DNA of 64,000 bases from Sipunculus nudus (taxonomy: Eukaryota > Annelida > Sipuncula > Golfingiida > Sipunculidae). The notes under the pieces were generated by a model, which did not search any database, was not told where the DNA came from, and saw only the letters and a list, made by a program, of their open reading frames with translations. Position 1 is the stretch's first letter. Each line of letters begins with the position of its first letter. Position numbers and translations under genes: made by a program. The DNA is taken from NCBI GenBank assembly GCA_026874595.1, contig CM049320.1, positions 10,689,964-10,753,963 on the forward strand, in the 5' to 3' direction. This document shows, piece after piece, positions 24,003-38,090 of this stretch.

Positions 24003-26931
24003 AGAAGCAGTGCCACATTTGTGTCTCGCATGGATTTCTACTTAATTTCCGCATAAACAGAGCCATGAGTTGTGTATAAACTCAACCAGCACTCCCGGTA
24101 TACTTGTTTATCTGTGTCAGGTTGTTAGCCGCCCTTATAATTACCCTGTGCTGGAATAGTTATTTTACCAAACAGTAGTCTCTGGAGCTATTTATCAAAG
24201 TTTTAACTTAGAGTTGTGTTTAGAGACTTCAGTGGATCTTCTGTTGCTCACAGTTGGTGGTACCCCATGACGAGTCGTTCACTCGACCGAGAGATGTGTG
24301 CTGAGCAAAGAACTTTAGTGTTATCCGAACCTTACGTACTGAACCCTTCTTTCCTGTCCTCGATTCGTTATTTGTTGTAAAGGTTGCCTTGCATGGACGA
24401 TGTTGTTGTGTAGTGTGAATGATACCTTCACTGTAAACACGGGTGGGGCGGAGATGGGAGGATCTCTGTCAATGACCGATATTAAATAACATATTACCGG
24501 GTTCGTTTTATTCCCACTCATAATCCAGTGGTTCTTTCTGTGAGGTCATTCCTGTTCATAAATATCTATTGTTTATATAGAAAGGTGTTTTAAGAACAGC
24601 TTCCTCTGTAGATAGCAACCTATGTTGAATGAAATCGAAGACAACGATTTGATACCGAAATACCACGTGTCTTTTAGGTTTATCGATTCAATACAATGCC
24701 TAAAATAAATAATCTTGTGAATTACCATCATAGTAATAATTTATTTGTTTATCTGCAATAACATTTTCCGGCTAACCCTTCTGGAAGGATACGTCTGTTA
24801 TAACCGATGCCAATTATACGGCGGCAAAATACAATAAATACTACGAATAACTTAACATTCACAGATACGCTGATAGTCCTCTTACAAGTAGAGCTCTTCT
24901 TCACTACTAAACCAGGTTCCATCCTCACTGTTTAGTTCTTCATGGTTACTTGAAATTTGATTGGGGTTGTACTGTGTACACAATAGCTGCCATTTAACTT
25001 GTGAAAACTGTGAATCTTTACTGAGGTGTCCCACAAATCTTTTTCATTAGTGTCAATTTTATATACCGGAGAGCGTCTCCCTTTCGCTTTTATTACATTC
25101 AGATATATGATTTAAAGAGATTATTAATGCTGTCAGTTCTTTACTGACTATAATTTCGCATCATAGACATGATCTTATTAATGAGCTGCTTGTTCACAAA
25201 TAATTATTTTAAAGCTTTTACACTCATTTCATTTGTGTCATACTTTTCCCTTTCACTCGTTTATAATCAATATAGACAACGCTCTTGATTTTCTTTGACT
25301 CATTACTTTTTTATTTTCTTTCCTGTCGATTTTTGCTAGAGGAAATCCATCTGTACTTTATACTGATATTTTCATTATGACATAATTTTTCATTTCAGCT
25401 ACGTCACTTCCTGATCCGTTTTCCCTTCATATTTTAGGAGCCATCTTTTACCTCGGGTCTCTCTTCACATTCCTAATTTTTTTCTTTTTCTTCTTCCTGG
25501 AATTAGGTGTTTCTCATAGGTTCTTCTGATTTAAGATTCCCTCTTATTAAAGAAAGCATGCATGGCCTACCAATAAATTGTATTGCATAGACACATCCGA
25601 TTTTGTTACATTACGAGCAGAGGGGTTTATTGAAATGCAATTTTTCTTTATTCTTTAAATCCCTGTACCAAAGGGACGATTATACATGGTTAAGAAAGAA
25701 AGGTACAGATAGTACTGTACCTTTGACCTAATTCCTGTGTTCAACCATTGGAATTTATTACATATTGTACTCTGTGACAGCGGCATTAAACAGCAATAAA
25801 TGTACAGAAAAAGTGGCAAGTTTTATTCAGGTACTGTACATTTATATCCAGAGAGGACATACCCCGTACAGGTATATGTTGCGAATGTTATTGTTCTTTA
25901 ACTCGTAAATGCCAGAGGACTGTTTTTATGGCCCCTCATACCGGACGTATATACGGAAGACTGCTTGTCACAGGAACAAGCTACATGCAAGCAAAAGTTG
26001 GTCTCTCCTTAACTGTCATTTATCTGTGACGTAATCTTCATCTGTTTCTTATCCTTTGGCTTCCCTTTATTATACACCCCCATCATGCCAAAAAGAGAGA
26101 AAATAGGATAGACAGTTTTTTTCCTTACTGTTTTTTTCCCACGTTACCAGAGACTTATTTAAGGTTGCACTAGGGAGGAAATTCTTAAATGTTTCTCTTT
26201 CGCTCCGTCATCCAACATTTACATAACCACAATATACAAGTTGCGTCCTCACCCTTATGCTATAGCACAATTCAAGATAAAACTGCATCGTCAGCATGGC
26301 CTGTTTAATAGTGCTTCTGGGGGCGTCATTTTAGGTTTCATGCTGTAGGTCGTCTTCTATTCAATTTGGCCACATAGTCACAAACTGCGCCAATCCGCAC
26401 CTGGTACCAGCTGGCTTGTACCCCATCCTTACCTAATACCGGTTCTCCCTTCACATTGAAGGTGTGATGGACACAAGATTCTCCTTCGGGTGGTCTCATA
26501 TTTTCAAAACTACGTTACGATCAAAGGTTATATTCCTGCATTTTGGTCACAATCCAACCTGTAATATGAGCATGGGGGTGTGGAAACTCGCTGAGATGGA
26601 TGGGTCGCATTGTGTGTCGCTGGACACGTTTACAATCGTACTATATATCAAATTACGAATCCGATACAAGGGATGGATTCTGGGCAATACATATTATTTA
26701 TGTTGTTTGGGGTGTCTCAGTTATTAGGTAGTTAACGTTCCCTCATAGGTACGTTAATATTTCTTACGTTACTATGACTATTGACTATTACTAACATTAT
26801 ACTATTGACCAGTGAGTGGTATAGAGAGGATGTGTCCACAGGGGGCATGCGTGATATGTGCGAGCTAAGATAACGTGTCTCTCATTTGTATACAATATCT
26901 GGAATACAATATCTATATAGTGATAATTAGC
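24003..26931. other. stretch without recognisable gene
   Basis: AT-rich. A 12-bp inverted repeat (ATAAATGTACAG at 25796, reverse complement at 25844) is the only structure noticed. Confidence 0.3.
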
Positions 26932-27072
26932 CATAGACGTGGATCCAGGGAGGGGTCAAGGGGGTTGCTGGATCCTCTTTTCCGGTTCTTGGGGATCTTT
27001 TTAAAGGTTTTGTAATTAGTCCTCCTGGGTTGGACCCCTTCTTTTCCTAAATCCTGGACCCGCCCCTTGCTG
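26932..27072 (+). mobile_element. poly-G/GGATCC MITE, best-kept copy
   Basis: About 140 bp. The left end CATAGACGTGGATCCAGGGA and the right end TCCTGGACCCGCCCCTTGCTG-like sequence are roughly inverted. Inside are CAAGGGGGTT and GGACCCCTTCTTTTCC. No coding capacity. The ends resemble hAT-like termini (CAGGGGCGGATCC type), but no 8-bp duplication is visible, so the superfamily is uncertain. Confidence 0.68.
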
Positions 27073-28940
27073 CAGGGAGCCAATTAAAATGTAGGTATGT
27101 ACTATCTATTTAAATAAATAAGCAACCCAAAGCCCGAGGTAAATAGATACTATAGGATTCAAAACTTCCTACACTGCAGGAAAATACGGGAAATACAAAT
27201 TTGTTGTCTTTCAGCTCGTACCAAAAGTGGGTGTACACAAACCATTGTTCGAAATCGGAGTTCTCTGCAGTAAACTGAAAGGCCCATTCATAATTATTCT
27301 TTTCTAGACCTATATTTTTTCTTTTTTTTTTATTACAAAGAAAACATGTTTTCTCTGTTTTGTGGCAAAAAAAGTAATTGAGAAAAAGACTAATGTTAAT
27401 AAAACGGTGTCAAGGTCAGGGATAAAGCATTTGAATTGGCAAAGGACCATATTATCCATTCATAACTGAGGCATTACGAGTAGCTCGGTCATGGGATGTC
27501 ATTTACAACGCGATGCTTTACTGACTGCCAGCAAGCGGAAAAATAGGTCACTTTACGAAATAGGTCGAGAGGTACGCAAGGTAGACCTTCAGATAAACAT
27601 GTTCAGCTGCTTTATTCAGTACCAAATTTGGTGAGGTACATTAAACTATTGTGAGTATAGCGCGCGGAATCACCACAGAACGTCACTGTTCACAAATACC
27701 CGACCAGAAATATGTCAATTTTGAATTACGAAGATGTATGGGATGCCAAAGTGAATGAAATATGAAGGCCCTGTGTTGGGGATCCTCTGTGTCTGTCAGG
27801 GCGTGCCGTTGGTTTAACGCGTCAACGCACCTTACATAGAAAATTGTTTAAACCACCGCGTGTGCGACAGTGCGACATGAATTAACATACTGTTTCTATT
27901 CCTGTGTGTCTGTTACTGTGTACGTCTATCTGGCGAAAAGAACACCCCTTGACTTGTATGCGTGTTTTTTAACCGTTATTTACTTAGTAAAACACCAATG
28001 TTGGTGATTTTGTCTTCCGCTCAACTTCCTTTATATAATATTATACACCCATGTCACAGCCATACAACCTGTTATAGTCATGCAATAATTATAGATAGCT
28101 CCGACATTGGAACCAATATTCTTTGTACTTACGGTGTCAAATATGTAACGTTCATAATTTAGTCATTTTATAAATCATATTTTAAATATCAATATTTATA
28201 ATTATGTGTTGTACATGTTTTGCACGCAAGACACCTACAATAAAGTAAATTTCATGTTAAAATGTCAGTAAAATGGACAACCTACAACCGATAACTTACA
28301 ATAACCAGAAGTTTGTGAATTTATATTGACTCACACTTAAAATTTGTGTATTACCATCATTTCTTGTTTTGGTAGATACAATAAACGGTTGGAGGTAATA
28401 TATATTATAAAAACTGCGCGAAGTTCGTCTCCCCGTATCTTTAAAGACTGGTAAGTAATAACAAATACAGGTAAAAATGCATGGTTACTGTATTCTGGTT
28501 ATTTACATGCCCAGTTTCGCACATTAGTTTATACATTGTAAAGGTAACGTCCCGATAGTGGCATGTGGAATCAAGCTTTAATAGCTCCTCGGCCAGGACC
28601 TATCTGTAAAGGAATTCCACATAACGTTTAGAATATAGTACCCTCTTGAAACATTCCATTCATATACAGTACTAGTGAAAGCTGTCACTCTTAACAAGAG
28701 TTATGGCGGGTCGACTTGATAAGGGTCTGGTCAGGGCCAGGCGCACTATGAAAGTGTTCGGTTGAGATATGTAGGCAGACGTGAATCCAGAAGAGGCGGT
28801 TATAATGACCATTACTAAACTATTTAAATATATTGCACGATATTGTTGTTAGAAAGGACCCAGACATGTCAAACATTTGGTCTGTTTTATTATTTTACGG
28901 TATATTTGTATTCTATAGGCCGTGATTCTTTGTAAAACAG

Positions 28941-28965
28941 GTGACCCATGGGTCATAACGCTCAG
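28941..28965 (+). repeat. dispersed motif GTGACCCATGGGTCATAACG, copy 1
   Basis: The 25-bp motif around CCCATGGG and ending CGCTCAG recurs at 44613, 51648 and 53905 in the same orientation. It is probably one terminus of a repeat family. Here it lies about 240 bp before the 29.2 kb tandem block. Confidence 0.65.
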
Positions 28966-29206
28966 CCGACTGACATGTTGACAATATGTCCTTACATAGG
29001 GAACTAATTAAGATAATGTAGGTGGCATCATCATTCATGCAAGTTAGGTAAAGTTCATTAAGACGCATAAGCACACCAAATTTTATTTCTGAGGAATCGC
29101 GCAATTTGTGTGTGTTTTGCATTATTTCTGCAATGCTCAAACAAACCGCATTAGTTGGAAAATTTGAGTTATAGACACTTATAATTTCAAGTTTGCAAGA
29201 AGACTT

Positions 29207-30220
29207 TTCATGGACCTTCCAAGATGTCAAGTTAAAAAATTCTAGGTCCAGTCATTATGATTTGTGCCCTGTTAACAGATGACCACATCTCAAAAACAGA
29301 GAAAAAAATTGTAAAAAATCGAAACAATACAGATGGCGCCACCAGCCTGTACAAACTGATGAAACATTCCATGACCAATATCCATGCAAAGAATCATGGT
29401 GATCAATGGATTTGTTGTTCAGATACTTGAGCTTTTTGTATCAAATTTTCCATTATTCTGGGGGATGGGGGGTGAGGGTGGTAATTCGTTGCCCCATAGC
29501 TCAGAGGTTATTGGTAACAGAGAACTACTTTTAGGCTTCTAAGGAGACTTTTTATGGGCCTCCCTGCATGTCGAGATACAAGATTCTAGGTCCAGTCATT
29601 ACGATATGTGCCCTGTTAACAGATGATCCCATCTTTAAAGGTGAAAAAAAAATCGTAAAAAAAATTGAAAAGATACAGGTCGCCACCAGTCTGCAGAAAC
29701 TGATTAAACACTCCTTGATCAAAACTCAATGCAAAGAATCATGGTGATCAATGCATTAGTTGTTTAGATACTTGAGCTCTTGTGCCCTGTTAACAGATGT
29801 CCACTTCTTTAAAGATCTCAAAACAAAGAAAAAAAAATCGTACAAAAATTGAAAAAATACAGGTGACGCCACCAGTGTGCAGAAACTCATGTAACATTCC
29901 ATGACCAATATCCATGCAAAGAATCATGGTGATCAATGCATTAGTTTTCAGATTCTTGAGCCTTTGTATCAAATTTTCCATTATTTCGGGGGGGGGGGGG
30001 GGGGGGGTGTTACTTCGGAGACCCATGGCTCAGAGGTTTTGGGTAACAGAGACTTAATGTCAGGTTTCCAAAGAGATCTTTCATGGAACTATTAGGATGT
30101 CAAGTTAGAAGATTCCAGGTCCAGCGGTTACGATTTTTACCTGGACGGACGCCGGTCAAAGTGTGATCGCTATAGCTCAGATGACTATCAGTCAGCTGAG
30201 CTAAAAAGGACATCATTGCT
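29207..30220 (+). repeat. ~344-bp tandem repeat block (about 2.5 units)
   Basis: Units share AGATTCTAGGTCCAGTCATT, GTGCCCTGTTAACAGATG, GGCGCCACCAG and CCATGCAAAGAATCATGGTG in order. The first two starts are about 344 bp apart and the third unit is shortened. The block ends with GGACGGACGCCGG and CAGCTGAGCTAAAAA. From memory, such ends recur in bivalve repeats (unverified). A 20-base G-run lies at 29988-30007. Confidence 0.85.
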
Positions 30221-30939
30221 GCCACATCAAGATTTGCAATGCCTTTTTTCCGCATTCTCAGAAGACTATTAATTGTCAATGGTAAAAACTGCCGCTACAT
30301 CCCGGCAGGGCTTCTGTATAGCCCAGACCCTTTGATCTGCTGGGCGTAGATTTTCCCTTGTTGATCGCCCAACAATAAGAGTCGGGTCCTTGACCTGAAG
30401 GGATGTGACCATTCGGACATAATGAGGATTTCAAGTGTTTACACTTAATATTCAACACTTCAAAGATGGACATTGTCCACTACTGACCACTGGTCATCGA
30501 GAGCGACTCTTGACCACGTGTGACATTGACTCAACCCCCGGGGTTTTATCGTGATCAGCGAAGTCAAATGGCCCCAGGGACTGCACGCATTGTGAATATA
30601 TACGATATATAATGTTACAGCAATACAACTCTTCAACTAATAAACATGACCAACTCAAAGCAGAGAGCCCCGGGGAGGTGTACCTGGTAAATATATGATG
30701 AACAATAGAATCAGCTTACCGGACCAACATATGTGCGATAAACACCACCGTAAACTGACTTGTACAATGCTTGAAAGACATTCCGTTCCCCACCCACTTA
30801 TCAGAATGCTTCATAAATTGGTTCTAAACCCCAATACGCTGTTCAATTTTTGTGAGACAACATACTTGAATTATACTTGTCACTGAAACTATTTGCTTTA
30901 AATATAAAGTACATGTAGGCATGGTAAATAATCATACTT

Positions 30940-30995
<56 letters not shown>

Positions 30996-32264
30996 GATCA
31001 ATTGAAGTGTACGATGAGTTATCAAATATTTTTCAAATGCTACCATCTATAGTCTGATTATCATTCATAGCTTTTGACAGAAATAACATTTCTCTTGTCT
31101 GGAGAGCTGAGCGAAAAAGCTTAAAAAAGAACTCTGGGTTTACCCGCTTTCTTTTTCAAAGAAGAAACTCATCGCTTTTAATCTAACTTTTCCACAACAT
31201 TAGCGACACCTGTCGTCGAAAATTATCACGGGGTCGTATCCGGTCAATTACGTTGACAATGCAGATCGTTTTAATTATATAATAAATGATCGGAGTGAAA
31301 ATTACATTTTCCTAAACGGCCAGGATTATGTTGGAGCCCCTGGCTTTGACCTGATTTACCTTCACAAGATCGACTTACCTGGCTCATTAGACCCGAACAC
31401 AAGCAGAAAGTGACCATTACGTGCAAAAAGGTCTATCAGAAGGTTTTTTTTGCAATGAATAATGAGGTAATAATCATGTGATAGCGACTCATGAATTATT
31501 TAGTGAGTTATTTCAAGCGCAACATATGTTCACAACTTTGTACAATTCTTGCTTAAATTATCATTTGTTCCAGCTCCATTCATTACGAGTCAGCCTTTTG
31601 AAATCAGTTCGGAAAAGTCAAAACAAAAGGTTTTGCCTGATTTCAAAAGGCCGAAAGTAGTGAATGGTTTCAGCTCATGTGGTCATTTTTCCCTATTAAA
31701 ATCGAAAAGAATGTGTCTTAGGAAAACCTGTCTGAACTATTGCCTTTCAAACATATTTAAATGATGATTTATTTCAAAGCCTTTAAATAAAACGTTGACT
31801 AACTTTGCACATTATCAGCAGACTGAAAAAAATGTAATTTCAGAGTAATAAAGGGAATAACAAAGTGTATCTCATCTCATCCCTTCAAATCTTATCTTTT
31901 CTTACATTTTCTAGTCTTATCTTATTTTAAATCTCACACTCCATCTTGAATTGAATATCACACTAAGTTGGTTATATGTACGAGTATTTAAGGCATGCTG
32001 TACTAACAGACTTGTATTTTGACGAAGCTTATTTTCTAGTTTTTTATCCGTTGTATGTAATTCGTTAAGAATTTCTCAAGATCGTGAAACTGACGTAGAC
32101 CTCGTTGAAGATTGTTTCTTGTTTTCATATTCTTGAAATTATGCGCTGTGGGGAGCAGGTATGGTCGGATTTTATGACATAGCGCTTCCCTGTCACAATT
32201 CTCAGTTTGCCCACATATCATTTTATTAACTGCCTGTCAATCTTGTCTGTTAAGGGGGACAAGG
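30221..32264. other. stretch without gene; (AT)n at 30950-30992
   Basis: Apart from the AT microsatellite I recognise nothing. Short open frames are not supported by any domain. Confidence 0.35.
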
Positions 32265-32427
32265 CAGGGGCGGATCCGGATTCGGGAGAAGGGGGGGGGA
32301 GACTAAACCAGGAAGATTAATGAGTAAACCTCAGTTCCGGAAAGAATGGCGGCCAGGCGGCTAAAACTGTTATGAAACTTTGGAAAAAAAGGGTGGCGAC
32401 TGCTGTGATACCCCGGATCCGCTTTTG
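32265..32427 (+). mobile_element. CAGGGGCGGATCC-ended MITE
   Basis: The left end CAGGGGCGGATCCGG and the right end CCGGATCCGCTTTTG are inverted over about 15 bp, with a poly-G tract close to the left end. Size (163 bp), termini and lack of coding fit a hAT-like MITE. The 8 bp on each side do not match, so the insertion cannot be proved. Confidence 0.65.
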
Positions 32428-33602
32428 CATGGCCTGTTTAGTTTGAAGATGTCTCAAGATGCCTGTGGGACGAACGTTGAATCAGTGTATTATTTAGTCA
32501 AGTCACAAACCCGCTGAGAGTTGGGGCAGGTCACACAATTGGCCGCATCAAGAGGGTCAAATATTTGATGGCGTTCACATCATGCCTTCAACAAGCTTTA
32601 GATTGAGGTGCGCACAAGTCACCGTTTTGTTGAGGCTACATTCCCCAGGCCCACGCCGAGCGCCGGCTTTAAACATCACAAAGGGAGACTGCATACCTGA
32701 CCATACCTGCAATCACTGATGCACAGATCAGAGAGAGGGAATGTGAATGCTAATTAGCGTAACTTTCCATAGGAGTGTTCACATTGAGGGAGCGGCCGGC
32801 TGTTAATTATACTTTGCCCACGCGTCCATTGTTAAATGCACTGACACATATTTCTTGTAAAAAAATATTAAATTAAACAAAAAACGTGTCGCATACCGGC
32901 CTAATGACTGTACTGTCGATGTATTTTGGTAATGCATATTTCGGGATATAAAATAACCTATGACTGATTTTAGATGATATGCATGACGAAATTTTAGTAG
33001 ACCAAAGCATAAAGCATAAATTTTAATATATAACACATATTATGTATACGTTGTATTTATTTGTATTTAGGAATATACCTGTCGGTATAATTTAAAATAT
33101 ACAATATATAAAATATATAATATATAAAAAAGTAATATAATATATAACTACAGACATAAATGTAATAATTAAAATCCATAATTGATTATGAAAACTGTCA
33201 CAATGAAAATAATATTATCACATATATTTCTACACATGTACAGTATCAACATAAGGTGAACGAATGGTCACAGACCCTGTAGCCAATACATGTATTTCCT
33301 CATTGTAACATTCGTTATTGTTGCTCTTTCTAGTTTTTCACAGCTTGATGCCTCTCCTGAGCTCCGTATGTTTTTTCTGGCTAAGATATTCAGGTTCAGG
33401 TTCTCATGTGTATATATTGTTATAGCCCTGAGCACAGTGCGAGTGTGTATATGAATTGCCAGTGCTAGGCGTACTAGACACAATGGAACGATCTCCCCAA
33501 TCAAGATACTTGCGCAATAACCTGTCATATGTATTTAGACAGATATATCTTGCAAGTAAAGTTGAAAGGTGATGTCCGCTTGAGCTTCAAGTTCTTCTAT
33601 TT

Positions 33603-33657
<55 letters not shown>

Positions 33658-36147
33658 TAATATATGTATATATTAGACATATAGAGGATACCAAAACTGT
33701 AACAGAAAGGGAAATGAGCGTTAAAATAAGATTTAGTGAAATTATGATGAGAAAGTGTATACATTTTACATTAAGCAAACAGAGGACATTATTTGCAAAG
33801 ACTAGCTCTATCCGAGGATAAAATTATAATGGCAAAGGCAGAATCCGCCAATTATGGAAAAAAGTAACTGTTGTCTCAAAATAAAGCATTATAAAGACAA
33901 GATGAATAATCTGTATAACTGCACTTTGGAAGAAATAATCCCTAAAAGCAATTTGAAACGATACAATTTATGTAGAGGTGAATGCAGAAGTTTTTTTTTA
34001 GCTTTAAAACATGTTCAGTTATTAAGCAGCACTTCAGCATGGAAAACTCTTGACGTACTGACAGAATCGTAGTTAACATGAAATCACACGCCTATGTTTC
34101 TTGCTTTCTCGGCTATGCCAAAGAAATATAATTGAGTTTGTTTTGCTTGCCTGTTTATTCAGTTTGCTCAAGCCTTTATCGTAGTAAATTTTTGTCTTTG
34201 AAGGGCATAACCCGCAGGGGATCTGCCAATGTGGCGTTTGAATGAATATAAATCAAACTCAATCCACTTGACCTTTTCCCGCGTGAATTGCTTCCACCCT
34301 AAATGTAAACATTGTTAACTGATCTTTACTTTGGTATAAACATCAAAGTGACAATAACAGGGGATAAATGGTACAGTACAAACGAAGGTTAGCCCTTCAG
34401 ATACCATAGTATTTACACAAAAGAACGCTGTAGTGGAGAGCCCAATTTCAAACTTAGGAAGTTGGTGTCATGTCCGACTAAAAGGTCAAGGTCGAATATC
34501 ATCACCGTTAAGCATCCGTAAAAATCTGATGAGAAGTCTGCTTGTTTAAAGTTATTTTTTTCTTATTAATCTAGAAACAATGAAACATCACGATATACAT
34601 AATAAACCTGGCAAAAGATGGCATTGTATTGACAATGAAATAAAGATAAGGCTTATAGCCTGTGAAAAGTATCAGTTTCTATAACCGTGATTATATAACT
34701 GTAGTTTAAGTTATATAAAATGACTTATTTATATTAAAATAACTGTAATTATAAAACCTGTTAAAATTGGCCAATAAATTTTTTTGTTTCAATAATTGTT
34801 AGTAATACAAGTAAAAGTATAAATTATAAATCACTAAGTAAAAGCAAAATTTATATCTTTACAATTCAGCATCCAGCGTTTCCAGTTCAATAAATGTAAA
34901 AACAGTTACGTCGGCCCAATGTATTGAATATTAGCTGCTGTAAACACTTATTCAGGATATGGCCTACATTATAAGAGAGAACATGGGCAATCAAATTAAA
35001 ATTAAAATATTTCAGTAAGACAGAGTTGAGGCTTATCTTTTTAAACGAAAAATAAGTAGAATCACAATTTAAACAAAATTAGATGGTTAGGCTTGGAAAT
35101 AATGTTTCCTGCGCTGAAATTGACCACAAGGACAGAGCTTGTCCATTTCAGTCAGACGACCCCGATTGGTGTTTAATGATTTTCACCAGAGGCAAAAAAC
35201 ATGAATTTTCACCGCATTGAATACAAATATCACATTTTAGAGCTCTTAACAGTCCCTCTGGTTGTTTATTTCCTCTTATTTTCGGCGTTAGAATGATAGG
35301 CATGGAGCAAAAGCCACATAAAAGATCACATGAGATGTTGCGCGAGAGTGCTTTATGAGTTTCTGCATGGAGGTTGACGTATTTTATATTCTCCTAACAG
35401 ACCCGATGTCTTTCAACGCGCCAGAGAAGCGTGACGCTGATGTGACCTTGCTTTTCGGTGCATAACAAGGCTGCATGCATAAATGCATTACATGGACCAT
35501 ATTCCTAATAAGATACGTTTCACACTGAAAAAAGTTTGCCCTGATTAATTAATTAATCCCGTTGTCTTTTAACTGTAACATGTCATATTTGAAAAGTACC
35601 GATTTTAGGTCAGCTACATATAAAGACGATTATCTAAAGATGAAATGCTAAGAAATTACTCATTCAGCTCAAATACATACAATTGCAAAAGATAAAAAAA
35701 TGAAACCTTTTCTGTTAGTTTATTAAGTTAATATTATGCCAGTTAAAAGCTATGTTTTGTATTTTTAATAATAAAGGTACATTGGTGTCCTATTTATGGT
35801 CCGTTTTTTTGTGTATAAGGAAACAGTCGGCCTGCAAAAGGAGCAGTATAAACATTACAATCACTTGTTCAGTGGACTCGTTAATCAAAGGTCAGTAGGA
35901 AATAAAAGCTGGCTTGAAACCCTGCCCTCCTGTATATAACTTATAGTCCCGAAGACGGATCGCTCACTGATATAGCAACACTATCTTCTTTAGATTATTT
36001 ACTGTTGGATGCAAAACGTTATGATTTGTCACATGGAAACTTCTGCCCCTAATAGATAACTTGCCGAGTCTGTGAACCAATGCAGGATGATATTTTACTA
36101 TTGTATTAATATTATGTCCGAAAGTGTAGAGAGTTATGTCAAAAGCA
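32428..36147. other. stretch without recognisable gene; (AT)n at 33604-33650
   Basis: AT-rich, with no coding domain recognised. 32640-32815 is GC-richer and holds homeodomain-type TAATTAG and an inverted AATGTGAA/TTCACATT pair, which could be regulatory (speculative). Confidence 0.3.
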
Positions 36148-36150
36148 AAC

Positions 36151-36181
<31 letters not shown>
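36148..36181. repeat. (GA)n microsatellite
   Basis: Pure GA run; followed by a short duplication of CCCGTGAAGTAAC. Confidence 0.95.
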
Positions 36182-36185
<4 letters not shown>

Positions 36186-36335
36186 ACCCGTGAAGTAACA
36201 CCCGTGAAGTAACGCCATCCATACGGCAGAAAAACTGGATTCTGCTGAGACGAGAATCATAATACATTCATTTAGTAGTCAGCCATTTTGCTTACTGAAT
36301 ATGTTTTTCATGTGCTACTTACTTTGGTGGCTCTT

Positions 36336-36336
<1 letters not shown>

Positions 36337-36377
<41 letters not shown>
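36337..36377. repeat. (AT)n microsatellite
   Basis: Pure AT run. Confidence 0.96.
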
Positions 36378-36378
<1 letters not shown>

Positions 36379-36931
36379 GATCGGCAAATACGAGTACCGT
36401 ACCATCAAAATTATCATTCAATTGTAAATGGACCGTAGGGTAACATAACTTACACACATATATTTGACACATATAATGACACCTACATCACAGTTAAATT
36501 TACCATATATATATATCCTCATAATATATGTGAATGAGATATAAAAAAAAAATCAGTTAACTATAATGGTGTCCACGTGACCTGCATACGATAACTTCTA
36601 GATCAGTGCATAAATAGTCTTATCATTGATAAACTATAAGGTGTACTTTTATGGCACCTAATTTTATCACAAGCATGTGACTCTGTAAAAGAAGCGTGAT
36701 TTATAATCTGAATTAAGTTAATGTACAAGACATGTCGCAGACGAAGTTCACTGTGGGGAGAGGTTTCCATTTTGTCTGAGAATGGACTCAATTTTCTGAG
36801 AATAAACAGGATTACTCTAAAAACTCGGACGGTTGGATTTTTTTTCTCATATTTATCGTCATATATGTTAAACATGAAAACTTTTTATTGGACAATTTTT
36901 CATTTTACCTGGGTTTTTTTTTTAAAGTTGA

Positions 36932-37043
36932 GGACGTAATCACACATTTCCGTGACGTATAAAACACCTTCTCATCCGTGATACGTTTCCATACCTCCGT
37001 AAAGCAACGTAACCACACATTTCCATGACGTATCAAACATATT
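36932..37043 (+). repeat. two-copy repeat of a CACACATTTCC(G/A)TGACGTAT unit
   Basis: GACGTAATCACACATTTCCG..TGACGTATAAAACA is repeated about 73 bp later as AACGTAACCACACATTTCCA..TGACGTATCAAACA. Confidence 0.8.
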
Positions 37044-38048
37044 TGGGACACGTCGTAAGCTGGTAGCTCTCTTTGTTTTGCTTGATAATGCAGAAAAAAA
37101 CTAAACTGTCAGAAACCGAAAGTGCCCGATTCAGTCTCTATATATAGGTTCAAAGATGTATGCTACCAGATGCATGACTCAAATAGTGCATGACTAGAAC
37201 TTATACGAAAATCATACGTATATATACGTACAAATTCATATATTATATAGGTGTCACATTAAGTAATTGAACAATCATATACATATATGTTTTAATTCAC
37301 TTATATATATATATATAGTTAATGTCAGGATAACTTGAGTACTAGATATTATATATCTGTTCATCATATCTGGTCAGTTTTCTGTTTCTGGTAACTCAGT
37401 TAGAGATCACAAAACGCTTCGTTTCCATTGTCACATAAAATTTTACCCATCACAATTTAAATACAGCTGGGTTTGTGATGAGCCCTGTATCCTTAAACGT
37501 AAATATAAAGTTTTTGGGGAAAAGTCAGGATGAGTGAGATTTAGAGGCGCCGGCTAATTGCACGAGTCTCGCGATGAATGCCCCGAGTCTTGCATGTCTG
37601 ACGATATCGTCTGCCCAGACAGAACACTTCAAGTGGCCAGTAATCGGCTGCTGATTATTATTTACCGGGCAAATCTTGTTTTATTTAACCAAGGATCTGG
37701 GTAACATTACAGTAGAGTCTCCGGGCTACAGTCTGTTTGGCGAGTCATTCTAGTTTGTTTGTATCACCTCCCCCCAGCAAGGGCAAAACACAATTCTTTG
37801 TTGACTGAACATGCGCAGTATCCATTTCCAAAGGCTACACTTAAATCTGGAGGCACCAACACTCATGAATGGAGTAAACCAGAGGTTAAGACCCCTTTAT
37901 GTCCATAGGTGTCTGGGTGAGGCTAGTCTTCTCTGCCTCAAATGGAATCAGCCTGCTGTTATCTTAGAAAATATGGTGCCCCTTCCTTGTTACAGCGCTC
38001 GTGGAAAATATACCCTACTCTTCTGATTAGAATTTAACCACAGGTGCG

Positions 38049-38090
38049 CACCCCCCCCCCCCCACACACACACATATATATATATATATG
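38049..38090. repeat. poly-C / (AC)n / (AT)n compound run
   Basis: C-run followed by CA and then AT dinucleotides. Confidence 0.92.

Noticed and set aside
23646-24056. 136-codon frame with poly-Gly
   Set aside because: Created by the G-runs at 23923-23984; no conserved domain.
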